A stretch of 64,000 nucleotides of DNA from an uncultured bacterium (GCA_902777605.1 CACYUI010000010.1:1-64000), one strand, 5' to 3'; positions 52,257-61,947 are shown, counted from the stretch's first letter. The notes: generated by a model from the letters alone, not told the origin. Numbers and translations are program-made.

Positions 52257-52538
52257 ATGCAATCACTTGATGAAATGCTTGTAAAACTTGAAACAGCCGA
52301 TAGTACTACTAAGAACAAAATAGAAAACATTATTGTTGACCAAGGCACTGATGTTGTCCCGGAACTGGTTAATAAATTGCAGACTGTTAAGGGTATCAAG
52401 CGTGGTGTTGTTGCAATGAGCTTAATAAGAATTGGTGAAGCTTCAGTTTCTTACTTAAAAAAAGCTGCAAGTTGCAATAAAGACTTTGAATGGGTTGCAA
52501 AATATTTAATTTCTGAAATACAAGGTGTTGCAGCTTAG
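52257..52538 (+). CDS. small HEAT-like helical protein
   Basis: The 93-residue product starts [16 protein letters not shown]. It reads as helix pairs ([21 protein letters not shown], in parts; [24 protein letters not shown]), the spacing of HEAT repeats. It is soluble. The start is clear from AAGGAG six bases upstream. It is followed 14 bases later by rnhA in the same direction, probably in one transcript. The function is unknown. Confidence 0.7.
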   Translation: MQSLDEMLVKLETADSTTKNKIENIIVDQGTDVVPELVNKLQTVKGIKRGVVAMSLIRIGEASVSYLKKAASCNKDFEWVAKYLISEIQGVAA

Positions 52539-52552
52539 TTAAAGGTTTAGGA

Positions 52553-53029
52553 TTGGATAACAAAATAAAAGTTACTTTATATACAGATGGCGCATGCAGC
52601 GGAAACCCCGGTCCGGGTGGCTACGGCGCCATTTTAGTTTATATTGATTCTATGGGGATAAAACATGAAAAAGAACTATCTGCAGGATACAAAGATGTAA
52701 CAAATAACCAGATGGAGTTATTAGCTGTAATAGTAGGACTTGAAGCACTAAAAAAGACAGCAGAAGTAACTGTAATCTCAGATAGTAAATATGTAGTAGA
52801 CGCTTTTAACAACAATTGGATTGAAGGTTGGATAAAAAAAGGATGGAAAACAGCAAGTAAATCACCGGTTAAAAATGTTAAACTTTGGCAGCGTCTTTTA
52901 AAAGCAATAGAACCACACAAAGTAGAATTTGTATGGGTAAAAGGACACGCCGGACACGAGTATAACGAAAGATGTGATACACTGGCAGTATCAGCGTACA
53001 GACAAGAAAATTTGCCGACTTTAAATTAA
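52553..53029 (+). CDS. rnhA: ribonuclease HI
   Basis: The 158-residue enzyme cuts RNA in RNA-DNA hybrids. The active-site residues correspond to D12 ([11 protein letters not shown]), E55 (NNQMELLAV), D77 (VISDSKYV) and D142 (NERCDTLA), with the H132 loop (KGHAGHEYN). The start codon is TTG. It is followed by copy b of the shared promoter. Confidence 0.95.
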   Translation: MDNKIKVTLYTDGACSGNPGPGGYGAILVYIDSMGIKHEKELSAGYKDVTNNQMELLAVIVGLEALKKTAEVTVISDSKYVVDAFNNNWIEGWIKKGWKTASKSPVKNVKLWQRLLKAIEPHKVEFVWVKGHAGHEYNERCDTLAVSAYRQENLPTLN

Positions 53030-53031
53030 TT

Positions 53032-53101
53032 GTAAACTTTTGTAACGATTTTAATCCTCTTTGAAATCACATAAAGTTTAAATACTTTATATATATGTAA
53101 G
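53032..53101 (+). promoter_or_regulatory. shared two-box promoter, copy b
   Basis: GTAAACTTTTGTAACG places a GTAAC at 53042; TACTTTATATATATGTAAG begins 41 bp later at 53083. The coiled-coil gene starts 24 bp after the proximal box. Confidence 0.68.
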
Positions 53102-53124
53102 ATTTAAAAAGATGGTGAAATAAG

Positions 53125-53556
53125 ATGGCAATCGCAAATTTACACGAAACATTATTAAGCTACGCACTCAGAAGAAATGCTCTTAATCTTGAGATAACTC
53201 AACTTCAGAGTCAAAAGACATTAGCTACTTATTCACAATCCGATGCAATGAGTCTTAAGAGCGCAAGCGAGCGCGAAAAGAAAGCTTATTTTAAAGCTTT
53301 ATATGAAAACGATCCTGAACTTCAAGCAAAATATACAGATTACACTGAAATTCCAGACTTTGAAGATGAAATTGATAAAATCGTTGCAGAATATACTGAC
53401 AAATTAAACGAATTGACAGCATGGGAAACTGCAATAGATTCTCAAATTACAACTGCTAGTGCAGAACTTGATGAAGTGAATGCATATATTGAATCAATGA
53501 AATCAATGCTTTCAAGCAATATCCAAGGTGATTTTAACTATGGCTTGAATGGTTAA
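53125..53556 (+). CDS. coiled-coil protein, lineage-specific, unknown
   Basis: The 143-residue product is nearly all helix: an N-terminal helix (about 5-35, NLHETLLSYALRRNALNLE), an acidic middle (about 70-90, DPELQAKYTDYTEIPDFED) and a long coiled coil (about 85-130). There is no signal peptide. It resembles the longer 4017 product in composition, start and promoter. The reading frame is well placed and followed by a terminator. It may be secreted by a non-classical route or build a structure in the cell; this is speculation. Confidence 0.72.
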   Translation: MAIANLHETLLSYALRRNALNLEITQLQSQKTLATYSQSDAMSLKSASEREKKAYFKALYENDPELQAKYTDYTEIPDFEDEIDKIVAEYTDKLNELTAWETAIDSQITTASAELDEVNAYIESMKSMLSSNIQGDFNYGLNG

Positions 53557-53580
53557 TAAATAGAGAAAATAGAGAGATAA

Positions 53581-53612
53581 AAAAAACAACCTTATATATA
53601 GGTTGTTTTTTA
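53581..53612. terminator. bidirectional terminator
   Basis: AAAAACAACCTA/TAGGTTGTTTTT stem between convergent genes; its right end touches the antiporter gene stop. Confidence 0.88.
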
Positions 53613-54920
53613 TTTCAATAACCAAATACCTATCAGCGCAAATAGAATTAAAGCTGTATTGAAATGCAAGAAAGTTGGAATACAGGTGTCAAAAATATGA
53701 TTGTGCTGTCCATCGACATTTAATCCGGAAGTAGGACCTAGAGTAGTATCAGAAGCAGGAGAACCGGCATCTCCAAGAGCAGCAGCCGCTGCTAAAAGAA
53801 CAACAACTTGAGGCGCGTTAAATCCCAACTTTAAGCACACAGGAACAAATAATACCGCAATTATAGGAATAGTACCAAAAGATGTTCCGATTCCAATTGT
53901 TATAAATAACCCAAGTATTAATAAAGCAAGCGAGGTAAGAATAATGTTAGAAGGTAAAATCGGTATGATTGAAGAAACAAGCGTTTCAATTGAACCGGTT
54001 TGTTTTAATACTGATGCAAATCCGGCTGCAACCAACATTACAAAAGCGACATACCCCATTAAATATATACCTTCATTCATCATATGATCCATTTTGTCTT
54101 GAGATATAACACCAAAAGAAAACATAATACCTAAACCGACTAAGGCTCCTAACGGAAGAGATTGAGTTATAAGTTGTACTACAAAAGTTGCTATTGCAGC
54201 TACTATAACCAATAAATATTCTTTTTTAAAGTTAGAGGTATCAGCTTTGTTTACAACTGCATCTGACATTCTATAAGTTCTAGGTTTCCTATACGAAACA
54301 AAAATTGCAAATAATAATGCAACAAACATGCCTAATGCTAAAATAAATGTATACTTCCATATATCCGTTCTTAAAATAGTTATACCATTTTGAACCATAT
54401 TATCTGCTATAAGGTTTTGAAATATTAAACCAAAACCTACAGGGATAGCAATATATGGAGTTTTTAAGCCAAATGCTAACACGCATGCAACAGTACGCCT
54501 ATCAAGATTAATTTTATTCATTATTCCTAACAAAGGAGGAATTAATATAGGAATAAAAGCTATATGGATAGGAATAATATTCTGAGATGCCATTGAAATA
54601 ATTAACAATATTAAAATTAAAATATATTTGTTATCAGACACGACTGAAATTATTTTTGATGATACAAAGTCAGTAAATCCGGAATGAGCCATAGTGGCAG
54701 CAAAAGCTCCTAATAGAATATAACTTAATGCTGTTTCACTATTTCCGCCCATACCAGATATAAAAATATCCATAACTGATTTAATGTTCATACCTGCAAG
54801 AAGACCGGCTGTAATCGTAGATATAATAATAGCCAAAAGAACATTTACTTTTCGCAAACATAGAATGCATAACAAGACAACAGATATTAAAGCCGGATTA
54901 GTACAGATATTCAAAATCAT
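53610..54920 (-). CDS. Na+/H+ antiporter family membrane protein (YuiF-like)
   Basis: The 436-residue product has about 11 membrane helices and the GDAGSPASDTTLGPTSGLNVDGQH-type signature (near 385-405, here given in part as GSPASDTTLGPTSGL) of the Na+/H+ antiporter family that includes Bacillus YuiF. It should exchange Na+ for H+ or move an amino acid. The gene lies in a run with three short genes and a methyltransferase on the same strand, and a terminator overlaps its end. Confidence 0.85.
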   Translation of the reverse strand: MILNICTNPALISVVLLCILCLRKVNVLLAIIISTITAGLLAGMNIKSVMDIFISGMGGNSETALSYILLGAFAATMAHSGFTDFVSSKIISVVSDNKYILILILLIISMASQNIIPIHIAFIPILIPPLLGIMNKINLDRRTVACVLAFGLKTPYIAIPVGFGLIFQNLIADNMVQNGITILRTDIWKYTFILALGMFVALLFAIFVSYRKPRTYRMSDAVVNKADTSNFKKEYLLVIVAAIATFVVQLITQSLPLGALVGLGIMFSFGVISQDKMDHMMNEGIYLMGYVAFVMLVAAGFASVLKQTGSIETLVSSIIPILPSNIILTSLALLILGLFITIGIGTSFGTIPIIAVLFVPVCLKLGFNAPQVVVLLAAAAALGDAGSPASDTTLGPTSGLNVDGQHNHIFDTCIPTFLHFNTALILFALIGIWLLK

Positions 54921-54922
54921 TA

Positions 54923-55228
54923 CTAACCGTGAGCCTCTTCTTCTTGAAGTAAATTAATGATTTCCAAAGCAACTTCTTTTTGTATTTCTAAAGGTAATGA
55001 CTTTAAATACTCAAACGCTTCGGCAATTTTCTGATCAGTATCGTACCAACGCCTTAAAACATAAGTAAAAGCATCTGTAAGTATATTTTCAGCTAAATCT
55101 ACACCATTTTCTTTTGATTTAGATACTATTAAATCTGCACATTTATATTGAGTCAAAATATTTGCATTTCTCATCAAACTTACAGCTAAACTTACTGTTG
55201 GGTCTACATCATACCAGCGTTTGTACAT
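54923..55228 (-). CDS. small protein with RWYD motifs, unknown
   Basis: The 101-residue product carries two RWYD motifs, KRWYDVDPTVSLAVSLMRNAN at the start (read in pieces) and LRRWYDTDQKIAEAFEYLKS near residue 60. It is acidic, helical and soluble. The ATG is preceded by AAAGGTG. It lies two bases before the antiporter gene. I know proteins of this type only as conserved hypotheticals; the function is unknown. Confidence 0.65.
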   Translation of the reverse strand: MYKRWYDVDPTVSLAVSLMRNANILTQYKCADLIVSKSKENGVDLAENILTDAFTYVLRRWYDTDQKIAEAFEYLKSLPLEIQKEVALEIINLLQEEEAHG

Positions 55229-55260
55229 AACACACCTTTTCTTTTTATACTATATTTTTT

Positions 55261-55551
55261 TTAATGTTTTGTCAATTTAGATATTACCATATCTCGTTTT
55301 GCTTGCCCACTAATATGAAAGAATAATGTCTTATCTTTTGAAGTATCACCTTTTACTATTTCGATAGCAGTTTTAGGTATTTTTAATTCTTTTGACAAAA
55401 ATTCTATTAAAGCTTTATTTGCTTTATTTTCTATCGGTTGAGCAGTTATTTTTACTTTTATAAAGTCTTCCTCTATAATTATAGAATTTTTTGAAGAATT
55501 CGGAACTATTTTTAATGTTATTAACAAACCTTTGTCAGTTTGCTTAATCAA
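55261..55551 (-). CDS. YggU/DUF167 family protein
   Basis: The 96-residue product shows DUF167 features: LLITLKIVPNSSKNSIII at the start, VKITAQPIENKANKALIEFL in the middle and VKGDTSKDKTLFF near the end. The fold is known but the role of the family is not. It lies six bases downstream of the methyltransferase gene and before the RWYD gene, in one run. Confidence 0.85.
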   Translation of the reverse strand: MIKQTDKGLLITLKIVPNSSKNSIIIEEDFIKVKITAQPIENKANKALIEFLSKELKIPKTAIEIVKGDTSKDKTLFFHISGQAKRDMVISKLTKH

Positions 55552-55557
55552 AATAAC

Positions 55558-56433
55558 CTACACTTTCTGGAATACCATTACATATTCGTGTTTGAATATA
55601 TAAAAGCCACCCGCTAGAGCTCTATATCTCCATAGGTTTGCAGTCTTACCTTTTGCTCTTTCATTGCCTTGAATATCTTTTACAATAATACCCTTTAGTT
55701 TGAACCCCAAATTCATCATTTTAGCCATACACATAAACCCGAGTGGTTGTACTTCAGAGTTTTTGTAACTATCGCCTATGATTAAACAAGCGAATCTGCC
55801 TTTCTCTAACAAATCATAACCGTTTTTAGCTACTTTTTCAAACAAATCATAAAATTCATCGGTAGTTGCACAATTTGATAAATCCTCTTTCTTGTCAGAA
55901 AATTTTATAATATCATCATAAGGAGGATGAAGCATTAAAAGTTGCGCATGCTTTTTCCCCATTACTTCAAGCCTTGCCTGAACTTTATCTTTTGCGATTT
56001 CGCTCGCTGAATCACCACATATTATATTCACATCAGTTACAAGCTGCTTAGGAGTAAATTTCTTAGCAACTTTCTCAGCCAAATCATCTTTTAACTCAAC
56101 ACCTATACATCTTCTTCCCATGTTAACAGCTTCAATACCGGATGTACCAGAACCAAAGAATAAGTCCAAGATCACATCATCTTTTTTTGTGTATCTTTCA
56201 TAAATTTGTTGAGCAATTTGAGGAATATAGTTACCATGGTACTCATTAGAATGTCCGCCCTCTTTAAGTCTAGTCGGAAATTCCCACAAGGTATCAGTTT
56301 TTACATGGCTATAATCTTTCCATTTTTTCAGATTTATATCACTGTATGCCGTGGTTTTAATCTCGCGGTCATCAACAACTTTAAGGTTGCTCTTTTTAAC
56401 CTGTTCTTTAACTTTTAAGTTCGATTTCGCCAT
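55558..56433 (-). CDS. N4/N6-type DNA methyltransferase, orphan
   Basis: The 291-residue product has the SAM-binding motif DLFFGSGTSGIEA (about 90-102) and catalytic motif IV as HPPY (169-172), where beta-class enzymes usually have DPPY or SPPW. The order, motif IV after motif I with a target region between, fits an N4-cytosine or N6-adenine methyltransferase. No restriction gene is near, so it may have a regulatory or host-marking role. ATG at 56433 is preferred to one ten codons upstream. Confidence 0.82.
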   Translation of the reverse strand: MAKSNLKVKEQVKKSNLKVVDDREIKTTAYSDINLKKWKDYSHVKTDTLWEFPTRLKEGGHSNEYHGNYIPQIAQQIYERYTKKDDVILDLFFGSGTSGIEAVNMGRRCIGVELKDDLAEKVAKKFTPKQLVTDVNIICGDSASEIAKDKVQARLEVMGKKHAQLLMLHPPYDDIIKFSDKKEDLSNCATTDEFYDLFEKVAKNGYDLLEKGRFACLIIGDSYKNSEVQPLGFMCMAKMMNLGFKLKGIIVKDIQGNERAKGKTANLWRYRALAGGFYIFKHEYVMVFQKV

Positions 56434-56544
56434 ATCTCTACCTTTCCCCAATTTACATATCAAGTTTAAGGTATTTTTTTATATTTGAAATCAAACATAT
56501 AGATGAATTATTATCATGTTTAGCCTCAATTAAAAACAATATAT

Positions 56545-56578
56545 AAAAAGAAAAGTTGCCTTTTTGAAAAATGGCAAC
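56545..56578 (-). terminator. terminator of the orphan short transcript
   Basis: On the minus strand GTTGCCATTTTT pairs with AAAAAGGCAAC and is followed by TTTTCTTTTT. Confidence 0.8.
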
Positions 56579-56690
56579 ATTAAATAAACACGAGGATATT
56601 AAGAGAGAGTATAATAAAATTGGTAAATGACTTGACCAAGATTAAGTTCATTGGATCTTCATCATAATAGTTGTTTGTTTTCCTTACTTA
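56579..56690 (-). ncRNA. candidate short transcript (sRNA or 23-residue peptide)
   Basis: Copy e of the shared promoter (56694-56764) points into this stretch and a terminator ends it after about 130 bases. The only frame of note would encode a 23-residue hydrophobic peptide beginning MNLILVKSF and ending NILVFI. Its ribosome binding site is poor. It may therefore be a small RNA rather than a gene. It has no similarity I recognise to 6S, tmRNA or SRP RNA. Confidence 0.45.
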
Positions 56691-56693
56691 AGT

Positions 56694-56764
56694 CTTACAT
56701 ATATATAAAGTAATTTTGTTTTAAAAAATTGCCTCTTTAGAGCAAATTTAAAAAAATTTGTTAC
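56694..56764 (-). promoter_or_regulatory. shared two-box promoter, copy e
   Basis: On the minus strand GTAAC begins at 56764 and TACTTTATATATATGTAAG begins at 56712, 52 bp apart, about one helical turn more than the other copies. GCTCTAAAGAGGCAATTT lies between them and resembles copy c. Confidence 0.6.
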
Positions 56765-56845
56765 ACTCCTTAAAACTATATTTAAAAGAGACTTAAAGCA
56801 TATATACAAATTAAATATACTTTGCATGCAAATATAGTTGTTAAC

Positions 56846-56875
56846 TTTACAGATTTTTTTATTTTATGCTACAAT
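56846..56875 (+). promoter_or_regulatory. gyrA promoter
   Basis: TTTACA (56846-56851) and TACAAT (56870-56875) are 18 bp apart, some 40 bases before the start codon. Confidence 0.5.
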
Positions 56876-56917
56876 AAAGATATAGGAATATATTCAGAGG
56901 GATAGAGGAGAAAGGTT

Positions 56918-59470
56918 TTGAGTCAGCAAAATATATTTTCAGACGGAAAGATTGTTCCTGTAAACATTAGGGACGAAATGAAAAAGTGCTATATAGACTA
57001 TGCAATGTCAGTTATCGTAGGTCGTGCGCTACCTGATGTCAGGGATGGTTTGAAACCGGTTCACAGACGAATATTATATGCAATGAATGAACTTGGCATG
57101 ACACCTGATAAACCATTCAAAAAGTGTGCGAGAATCGTTGGTGAAGTTTTAGGTAAATATCACCCGCACGGTGACAGTTCCGTTTATGAAGCATTAGTAA
57201 GATTGGCACAAGACTTTAACACAAGGTATCTTTGCGTAGACGGGCACGGTAACTTCGGATCTGTTGATGGCGATGGTGCAGCTGCAATGCGTTATACAGA
57301 AGCCAGAATGCATAAGATTACTACATCAATGCTTGCCGACATCGATTGTGAAACCGTTGATTTTGAACCAAACTTTGATGGTTCATTAGAAGAACCTTCT
57401 GTTCTTCCAGTAAGACTACCTATGCTTTTACTTAACGGTTCATCAGGTATTGCAGTCGGTATGGCTACGAATGTTCCGCCGCATAACTTAAGAGAAGTTG
57501 TAGACGGTACTATTGCATTGATTGATAACCCACAAATTACAATTCCTGAGCTAATGGAGCATATAAAAGGACCTGACTTCCCGACTGCAGCAACTATCGT
57601 TGGAATTAATGATATAAAACAAGCCTATGAAACAGGCAGAGGTTCTATAAAAATGTCTGCTGTTGCAACAATTGAGGAAATCCCCGGAGGCAACGGAAGA
57701 CAGTCAAGAACGGCTATAATTGTAACAGAAATTCCTTATCAAGTTAATAAAGCAATGCTTATACAAAAGATTGCTGATTTGGTAAAGGAAAACAAAATCA
57801 ATGGTATATCTGACCTTCGTGACGAATCCGACAGGGAAGGTATGAGAATTGTTATTGAACTTAAGCGTGATGCTAAACCTGAAGTGGTTAAGAATAATCT
57901 GTTTAAGTTTACACAGCTTTCTACAACATTCGGTTACAATATGGTTACTCTTTGTGGTAAACAGCCAAGATTATTGAATTTATACGAAGTTCTTAATGAG
58001 TTTGTTGAACACAGAGTTGAAATTGTAACAAGAAGAACTATTTACTATTTGAAAAAAGCAAAAATTAGAGCGCATATTTTAGCCGGTTTATTAATTGCAC
58101 TCGGTTCGTTAGATGAAGTTATAGAATTAATCAAAAAATCTAAAACAACTGATGATGCCAGAGTTGGCTTAATGAGCAGATTTGGGCTTGATGTTGATCA
58201 AGCTAACGCTATATTAGAAATGCAATTAAGACGCTTAACTGGATTAGAACAAGACAAAATTAAAACAGAGTATGATGAACTATTAAAGAAAATCGCTGAA
58301 TACGAAGAAATTCTTGCCGACAGACAAAAAGTTCTTGATATTATTAAGGGCGAACTTCTTGAAGATAAAGAAAAATACGGTGATGACAGAAGAACTCAGA
58401 TTGTTCCGGAACAAGGTGAGGTTACAATTGAAGATTTGACTCCAAATACACCAATGGCAGTATTTATTACTCATCAGGGATATTTGAAGAGAATTTCACT
58501 CGATACATTCGAACGCCAAAACCGTGCAACAAGGGGTAAAGCAGGAATAAAAACAAAAGAAGATGATGACATTCAGCACTTCTTTACTGCAATGATGCAT
58601 GATAAGGTATTATTCTTCTCATCTAAAGGTATTGTATATAGTCTTAATGTATATGATTTCCCTGAAGGCGGAAGACAATCAAAAGGACTTCCTATTGTAA
58701 ATGTTCTACCAATAGAACAAGGTGAACAAATCACTGCAGTAGTTCCTGTAAGCAATTTCTCACACGATTTGAACCTAATAATGTTAACACAAAAAGGTTA
58801 CATAAAGAGAATCGAGCTTGACAACTTTGCATCAATCAGAAGGAGCGGAATTATTGCGATTTCTCTTGAAGAAAACGACAGACTAAATTGGGTAAAACTT
58901 GCAAAACCAAATGACGAAATAATCATTGGTACATCTTGCGGTATGGCAATAAGATTCCCAATTGAAGATTTAAGACCACTGGGAAGAAGTGCAAGAGGTG
59001 TAAATTCAATGAAACTAAGAGCAGCTGATACAATTATCGGATGCGATATTGTGCCAAGAGATTATGATGCTGACTTGCTTGTTGTAACTTCTGACGGATT
59101 TGGAAAGCGTACAAAACTATCTGAATTCCGTTCTCAAAACAGAGGCGGCATCGGTCTTATTGCAACTAAGTTCAAATCTACAACATCAAGATTGGTTGCA
59201 CTTACTATAGTCGAAGAAAAAGATGAGATTATGCTCGTTACAGCAAACGGTATTGTTACTCGTATAAAAGCCGGTGATATTTCTTGTCAGGGCAGACCGG
59301 CAACAGGTGTTAGAGCACAAAATCTAGTTGACAATGATACTGTTGTTTCTGTCAACAAAATTGTCAGCACCGATGATGATGATACAGAATCAAGCGGAGG
59401 TTGCACGGTTGAAGAAATGACACAAGGTGAACAAACATCATTGATTGACAATTCAGATGAAACTATATAA
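56918..59470 (+). CDS. gyrA: DNA gyrase subunit A
   Basis: The 850-residue product is a full-length GyrA. The active-site tyrosine is Y126 ([11 protein letters not shown]). In the quinolone region S87 and E91 take the places of E. coli S83 and D87, a wild-type-like pattern. The C-terminal beta-pinwheel is present, but the GyrA box reads [10 protein letters not shown], not the proteobacterial QRRGGKG; cyanobacterial GyrA is similar as I recall. The last 30 residues are acidic. The start is TTG behind GGAGAAAGG. gyrB is not adjacent. Confidence 0.94.
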   Translation: MSQQNIFSDGKIVPVNIRDEMKKCYIDYAMSVIVGRALPDVRDGLKPVHRRILYAMNELGMTPDKPFKKCARIVGEVLGKYHPHGDSSVYEALVRLAQDFNTRYLCVDGHGNFGSVDGDGAAAMRYTEARMHKITTSMLADIDCETVDFEPNFDGSLEEPSVLPVRLPMLLLNGSSGIAVGMATNVPPHNLREVVDGTIALIDNPQITIPELMEHIKGPDFPTAATIVGINDIKQAYETGRGSIKMSAVATIEEIPGGNGRQSRTAIIVTEIPYQVNKAMLIQKIADLVKENKINGISDLRDESDREGMRIVIELKRDAKPEVVKNNLFKFTQLSTTFGYNMVTLCGKQPRLLNLYEVLNEFVEHRVEIVTRRTIYYLKKAKIRAHILAGLLIALGSLDEVIELIKKSKTTDDARVGLMSRFGLDVDQANAILEMQLRRLTGLEQDKIKTEYDELLKKIAEYEEILADRQKVLDIIKGELLEDKEKYGDDRRTQIVPEQGEVTIEDLTPNTPMAVFITHQGYLKRISLDTFERQNRATRGKAGIKTKEDDDIQHFFTAMMHDKVLFFSSKGIVYSLNVYDFPEGGRQSKGLPIVNVLPIEQGEQITAVVPVSNFSHDLNLIMLTQKGYIKRIELDNFASIRRSGIIAISLEENDRLNWVKLAKPNDEIIIGTSCGMAIRFPIEDLRPLGRSARGVNSMKLRAADTIIGCDIVPRDYDADLLVVTSDGFGKRTKLSEFRSQNRGGIGLIATKFKSTTSRLVALTIVEEKDEIMLVTANGIVTRIKAGDISCQGRPATGVRAQNLVDNDTVVSVNKIVSTDDDDTESSGGCTVEEMTQGEQTSLIDNSDETI

Positions 59471-59489
59471 TATTTAACAAATAGAATAC

Positions 59490-59522
59490 AAAAGATAGCA
59501 GTAATATTTGCTGCTATCTTTT
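59490..59522 (+). terminator. gyrA terminator
   Basis: AAAAGATAGCAG/CTGCTATCTTTT stem with a short loop, 20 bases after the gyrA stop. Confidence 0.9.
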
Positions 59523-59550
59523 AAGTATTAAATAAAATTAAGGAGTTAAA

Positions 59551-60576
59551 ATGAAAGAACTTAGAATTTTTATGGATAAAGATATTGACACATCGCTTAT
59601 TAAGACAAAAAAAATTGCTATAATAGGCTTTGGTTCACAAGGATATGGGCAAGGTTTAAACCTTGTTGATTCAGGGTGCGATGTTGTTTTTGGTCTGAGG
59701 AAAGACGGAGTTTCTGCAGTCAAAGCAAAAGACTACGGACTAAAAGTTATGTCTATTTCAGAAGCCGTAAAATACGCAGATATCGTACAAATTCTTATTC
59801 CTGATGAAGTACAGGCAAATGTTTATAAAAATGAAATTGAACCAAATTTAAGAGAAGGACAGTATTTAATGTTCTCACATGGTTTCAATATACATTATGG
59901 CTACATAAAAGCTCCTAAAGGAGTAAATATAATAATGGTTGCACCAAAAGCCCCAGGACATACGGTAAGAAGCGAATATTTAAGAGGAGCAGGTGTTCCT
60001 TCATTGATAGCTATTGAAAAAGATATTACTGGGGATTCTAAAGAAATCGCATTATCTTATGCTTCGGCTATAGGTTCAGGCAGAACAGGAATAATTGAGA
60101 CAAGCTTTAGAGAAGAAACCGAAACTGACCTATTTGGAGAACAAGCCGTTTTATGCGGAGGATGCGACTATCTGATTAAGAATGCTTTTGAAACACTTGT
60201 AGAAGCAGGTTATTCTCCATATATGGCATATTTTGAAGTTTGTCATGAACTTAAATTGATTGTTGATTTAATCTACCAAGGTGGGATTGAAGACATGCAC
60301 TATTCAGTTTCAAACAACGCCGAATATGGCGATTATACAAGAGGTTCAAAGATTATTGATTCATCAGTAAAAACTAAAATGAAAGACATTTTAAAACAAA
60401 TTCAAAGCGGAGAGTACGCAAAAGAATTTATGACAGAAATGACATCAGGCGGAGAAAAATTCAAAAAACTTAGAGAAGAATCCAAAAATCATTTAATAGA
60501 GAAAATTGGTTCAGAAATCCGCTCATCTTTTGCTTGGGAAAATAAAGATAAACTTATAAATAAAGATAAAAATTAA
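59551..60576 (+). CDS. ilvC: ketol-acid reductoisomerase (class I)
   Basis: The 341-residue enzyme converts acetolactate to dihydroxy-isovalerate in valine/leucine/isoleucine synthesis. The N-terminal Rossmann motif is IAIIGFGSQGYGQGLNL, the NADPH loop is GLRKDGVSA, and the C-terminal part has MVAPKAPGHTVRSEYL and REETETDLFGEQAVL with the metal-binding acidic residues. It is class I by length. AGGAG lies upstream. It stands alone; no ilv or leu genes flank it. Confidence 0.95.
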   Translation: MKELRIFMDKDIDTSLIKTKKIAIIGFGSQGYGQGLNLVDSGCDVVFGLRKDGVSAVKAKDYGLKVMSISEAVKYADIVQILIPDEVQANVYKNEIEPNLREGQYLMFSHGFNIHYGYIKAPKGVNIIMVAPKAPGHTVRSEYLRGAGVPSLIAIEKDITGDSKEIALSYASAIGSGRTGIIETSFREETETDLFGEQAVLCGGCDYLIKNAFETLVEAGYSPYMAYFEVCHELKLIVDLIYQGGIEDMHYSVSNNAEYGDYTRGSKIIDSSVKTKMKDILKQIQSGEYAKEFMTEMTSGGEKFKKLREESKNHLIEKIGSEIRSSFAWENKDKLINKDKN

Positions 60577-60676
60577 AAATATACCTACAAAGGCAATATA
60601 AAATAATTTTACATTTCTTACAATATTACTGTATTTAATAATACAAAATGTTATTAATAACGAAAAGGAGTAAGAA

Positions 60677-60964
60677 ATGAAAAAAACATTATCAGTACTG
60701 GCTTTGTTAGGTATTTTATCAATTGCAGGAACACAAAGCGCAGAAGCTTTTAGTTGGTCAAACCTAAACCCATTCACTTGGTTTGGTAATTCAAGATGCG
60801 GCTGCCAACAACAACCTGCTAATGACTGCCCTTGTCCTACAGGATATGCAACCCCTTGCAATCCTTGTGAAACAAAAGCACCGTGTAATCCGTGTCAAAA
60901 ATCCATACCTCAACAAAAACCTTGTGATGCTTGTGACAGATTGCAACAACATATGGCTAAATAG
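60677..60964 (+). CDS. secreted Cys/Pro-rich small protein
   Basis: The 95-residue product has a signal peptide (1-24, ending AEA) and a mature part with 13 cysteines in CxxC and CxC spacing: RCGCQQQ, DCPCPTG, PCNPCETKAPCNPC and PCDACDR. The spacing could bind metal or form disulphides. AAAGGAG fixes the start. A terminator follows. It may be a lipoprotein-free surface or periplasmic peptide; the function is not known. Confidence 0.72.
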   Translation: MKKTLSVLALLGILSIAGTQSAEAFSWSNLNPFTWFGNSRCGCQQQPANDCPCPTGYATPCNPCETKAPCNPCQKSIPQQKPCDACDRLQQHMAK

Positions 60965-60968
60965 TTAC

Positions 60969-61005
60969 AAAAAAACCTGCTTGGAGTTTCCAAACAGGTT
61001 TTTTA
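60969..61005. terminator. bidirectional terminator
   Basis: AAAAACCTG/CAGGTTTTT with an inner CTTGG/CCAAA part, between the Cys-rich gene and the convergent rplL. Confidence 0.85.
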
Positions 61006-61022
61006 TTACAAATAATGTCAAA

Positions 61023-61400
61023 CTACTTGATTTCAACAGTTGCACCAGCAGCTTCAAGTTGTTTCTTGATAGCCTCAGCATCTTCTTTCTTAACTTGTTC
61101 TTTAACAGCTTTTGGAGCGCCATCTACTAAGTCTTTAGCTTCTTTCAAGCCTAAACCTGTAATAGCACGAACTTCTTTAAGAACTGCAATCTTCTTATCA
61201 GCAGGAACTGATGCTAAGATAACATTTACTTCAGAAGCAGCTTCTTCAGCAGGAGCAGCACCGGCTGCAGCAGGAGCAGCAGCAACAGCAACAGGAGCAG
61301 CTGCAGATACGCCGAATTTTTCTTCCATAGCTTTTACTAATTCAGCAGCTTCTAACAAAGTTAATTTTTCAATTGATTCTAAAATAGCTTCTACACTCAT
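61023..61400 (-). CDS. rplL: 50S ribosomal protein L7/L12
   Basis: The 125-residue product has the L7/L12 N-terminal dimerisation helices ([20 protein letters not shown]), an Ala-rich hinge (about 35-58) and the C-terminal factor-binding domain ([27 protein letters not shown], given in part as [16 protein letters not shown]). It forms the stalk that binds EF-Tu and EF-G. It follows rplJ on the same strand, 25 bp apart. Confidence 0.97.
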   Translation of the reverse strand: MSVEAILESIEKLTLLEAAELVKAMEEKFGVSAAAPVAVAAAPAAAGAAPAEEAASEVNVILASVPADKKIAVLKEVRAITGLGLKEAKDLVDGAPKAVKEQVKKEDAEAIKKQLEAAGATVEIK

Positions 61401-61425
61401 GAATTATTTGATGTATGCCAAACTG

Positions 61426-61947
61426 TTATGCTGACTTTTGATCACGAACAGCTGCAATAGCTCTAACAAGAGCTGACATAACACCATTGATACCACCAAC
61501 AATACCTGATGCAGGTGAGTTGATGCATCCAAGCATTTTTGCGTATATTTCTTCTTTCGAAGGAATATTAGCTAATGCTTTAGCTTCACTAGCGCTCAAG
61601 AATTGACCGTCTAATGCAGCACCAAGGATTTCTCCTTTTTTAGTTTCTTTAATAAATTTAGATAAAGCTTTTGCCGGTGCTACTTGATCTTCAAAACCAA
61701 ATGCTAACGCAATAGGTCCTTTTAAAGAATCTGCCAATACTTCGTATGGAGTGCCCTTAATAGCGATTTTTGCAAGGGTATTTTTAGTAACCATGTAATC
61801 ACCGCCATCTTTTTGAAGCGCTCTTCTAAGCTTCGTAATTTCTTCTACACTTAGTCCTTTGTATTCGGTAACAATAGCAACTTGAGCTTTATCGATTTTT
61901 TCTTTGATAAGTTTAATCTTATCGTCTTTGAAAGCTTTTGTTGACAT
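61426..61947 (-). CDS. rplJ: 50S ribosomal protein L10
   Basis: The 173-residue product is L10, the base of the L7/L12 stalk: IVTEYKGLSVEEITKLRRAL, DYMVTKNTLAKIA and GPIALAFGFEDQVAPAKAL are typical. It precedes rplL and lies behind an L10 leader RNA through which excess L10-L7/L12 complex normally represses the operon. rplK and rplA, often upstream, are absent here; a membrane glycosyltransferase gene lies there. AAGGAGC lies before the ATG. Confidence 0.97.
   Translation of the reverse strand: MSTKAFKDDKIKLIKEKIDKAQVAIVTEYKGLSVEEITKLRRALQKDGGDYMVTKNTLAKIAIKGTPYEVLADSLKGPIALAFGFEDQVAPAKALSKFIKETKKGEILGAALDGQFLSASEAKALANIPSKEEIYAKMLGCINSPASGIVGGINGVMSALVRAIAAVRDQKSA

Noticed and set aside
61015-61434. 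Ala-rich plus-strand frame
   Set aside because: It is the antisense shadow of rplL, whose identity is certain.
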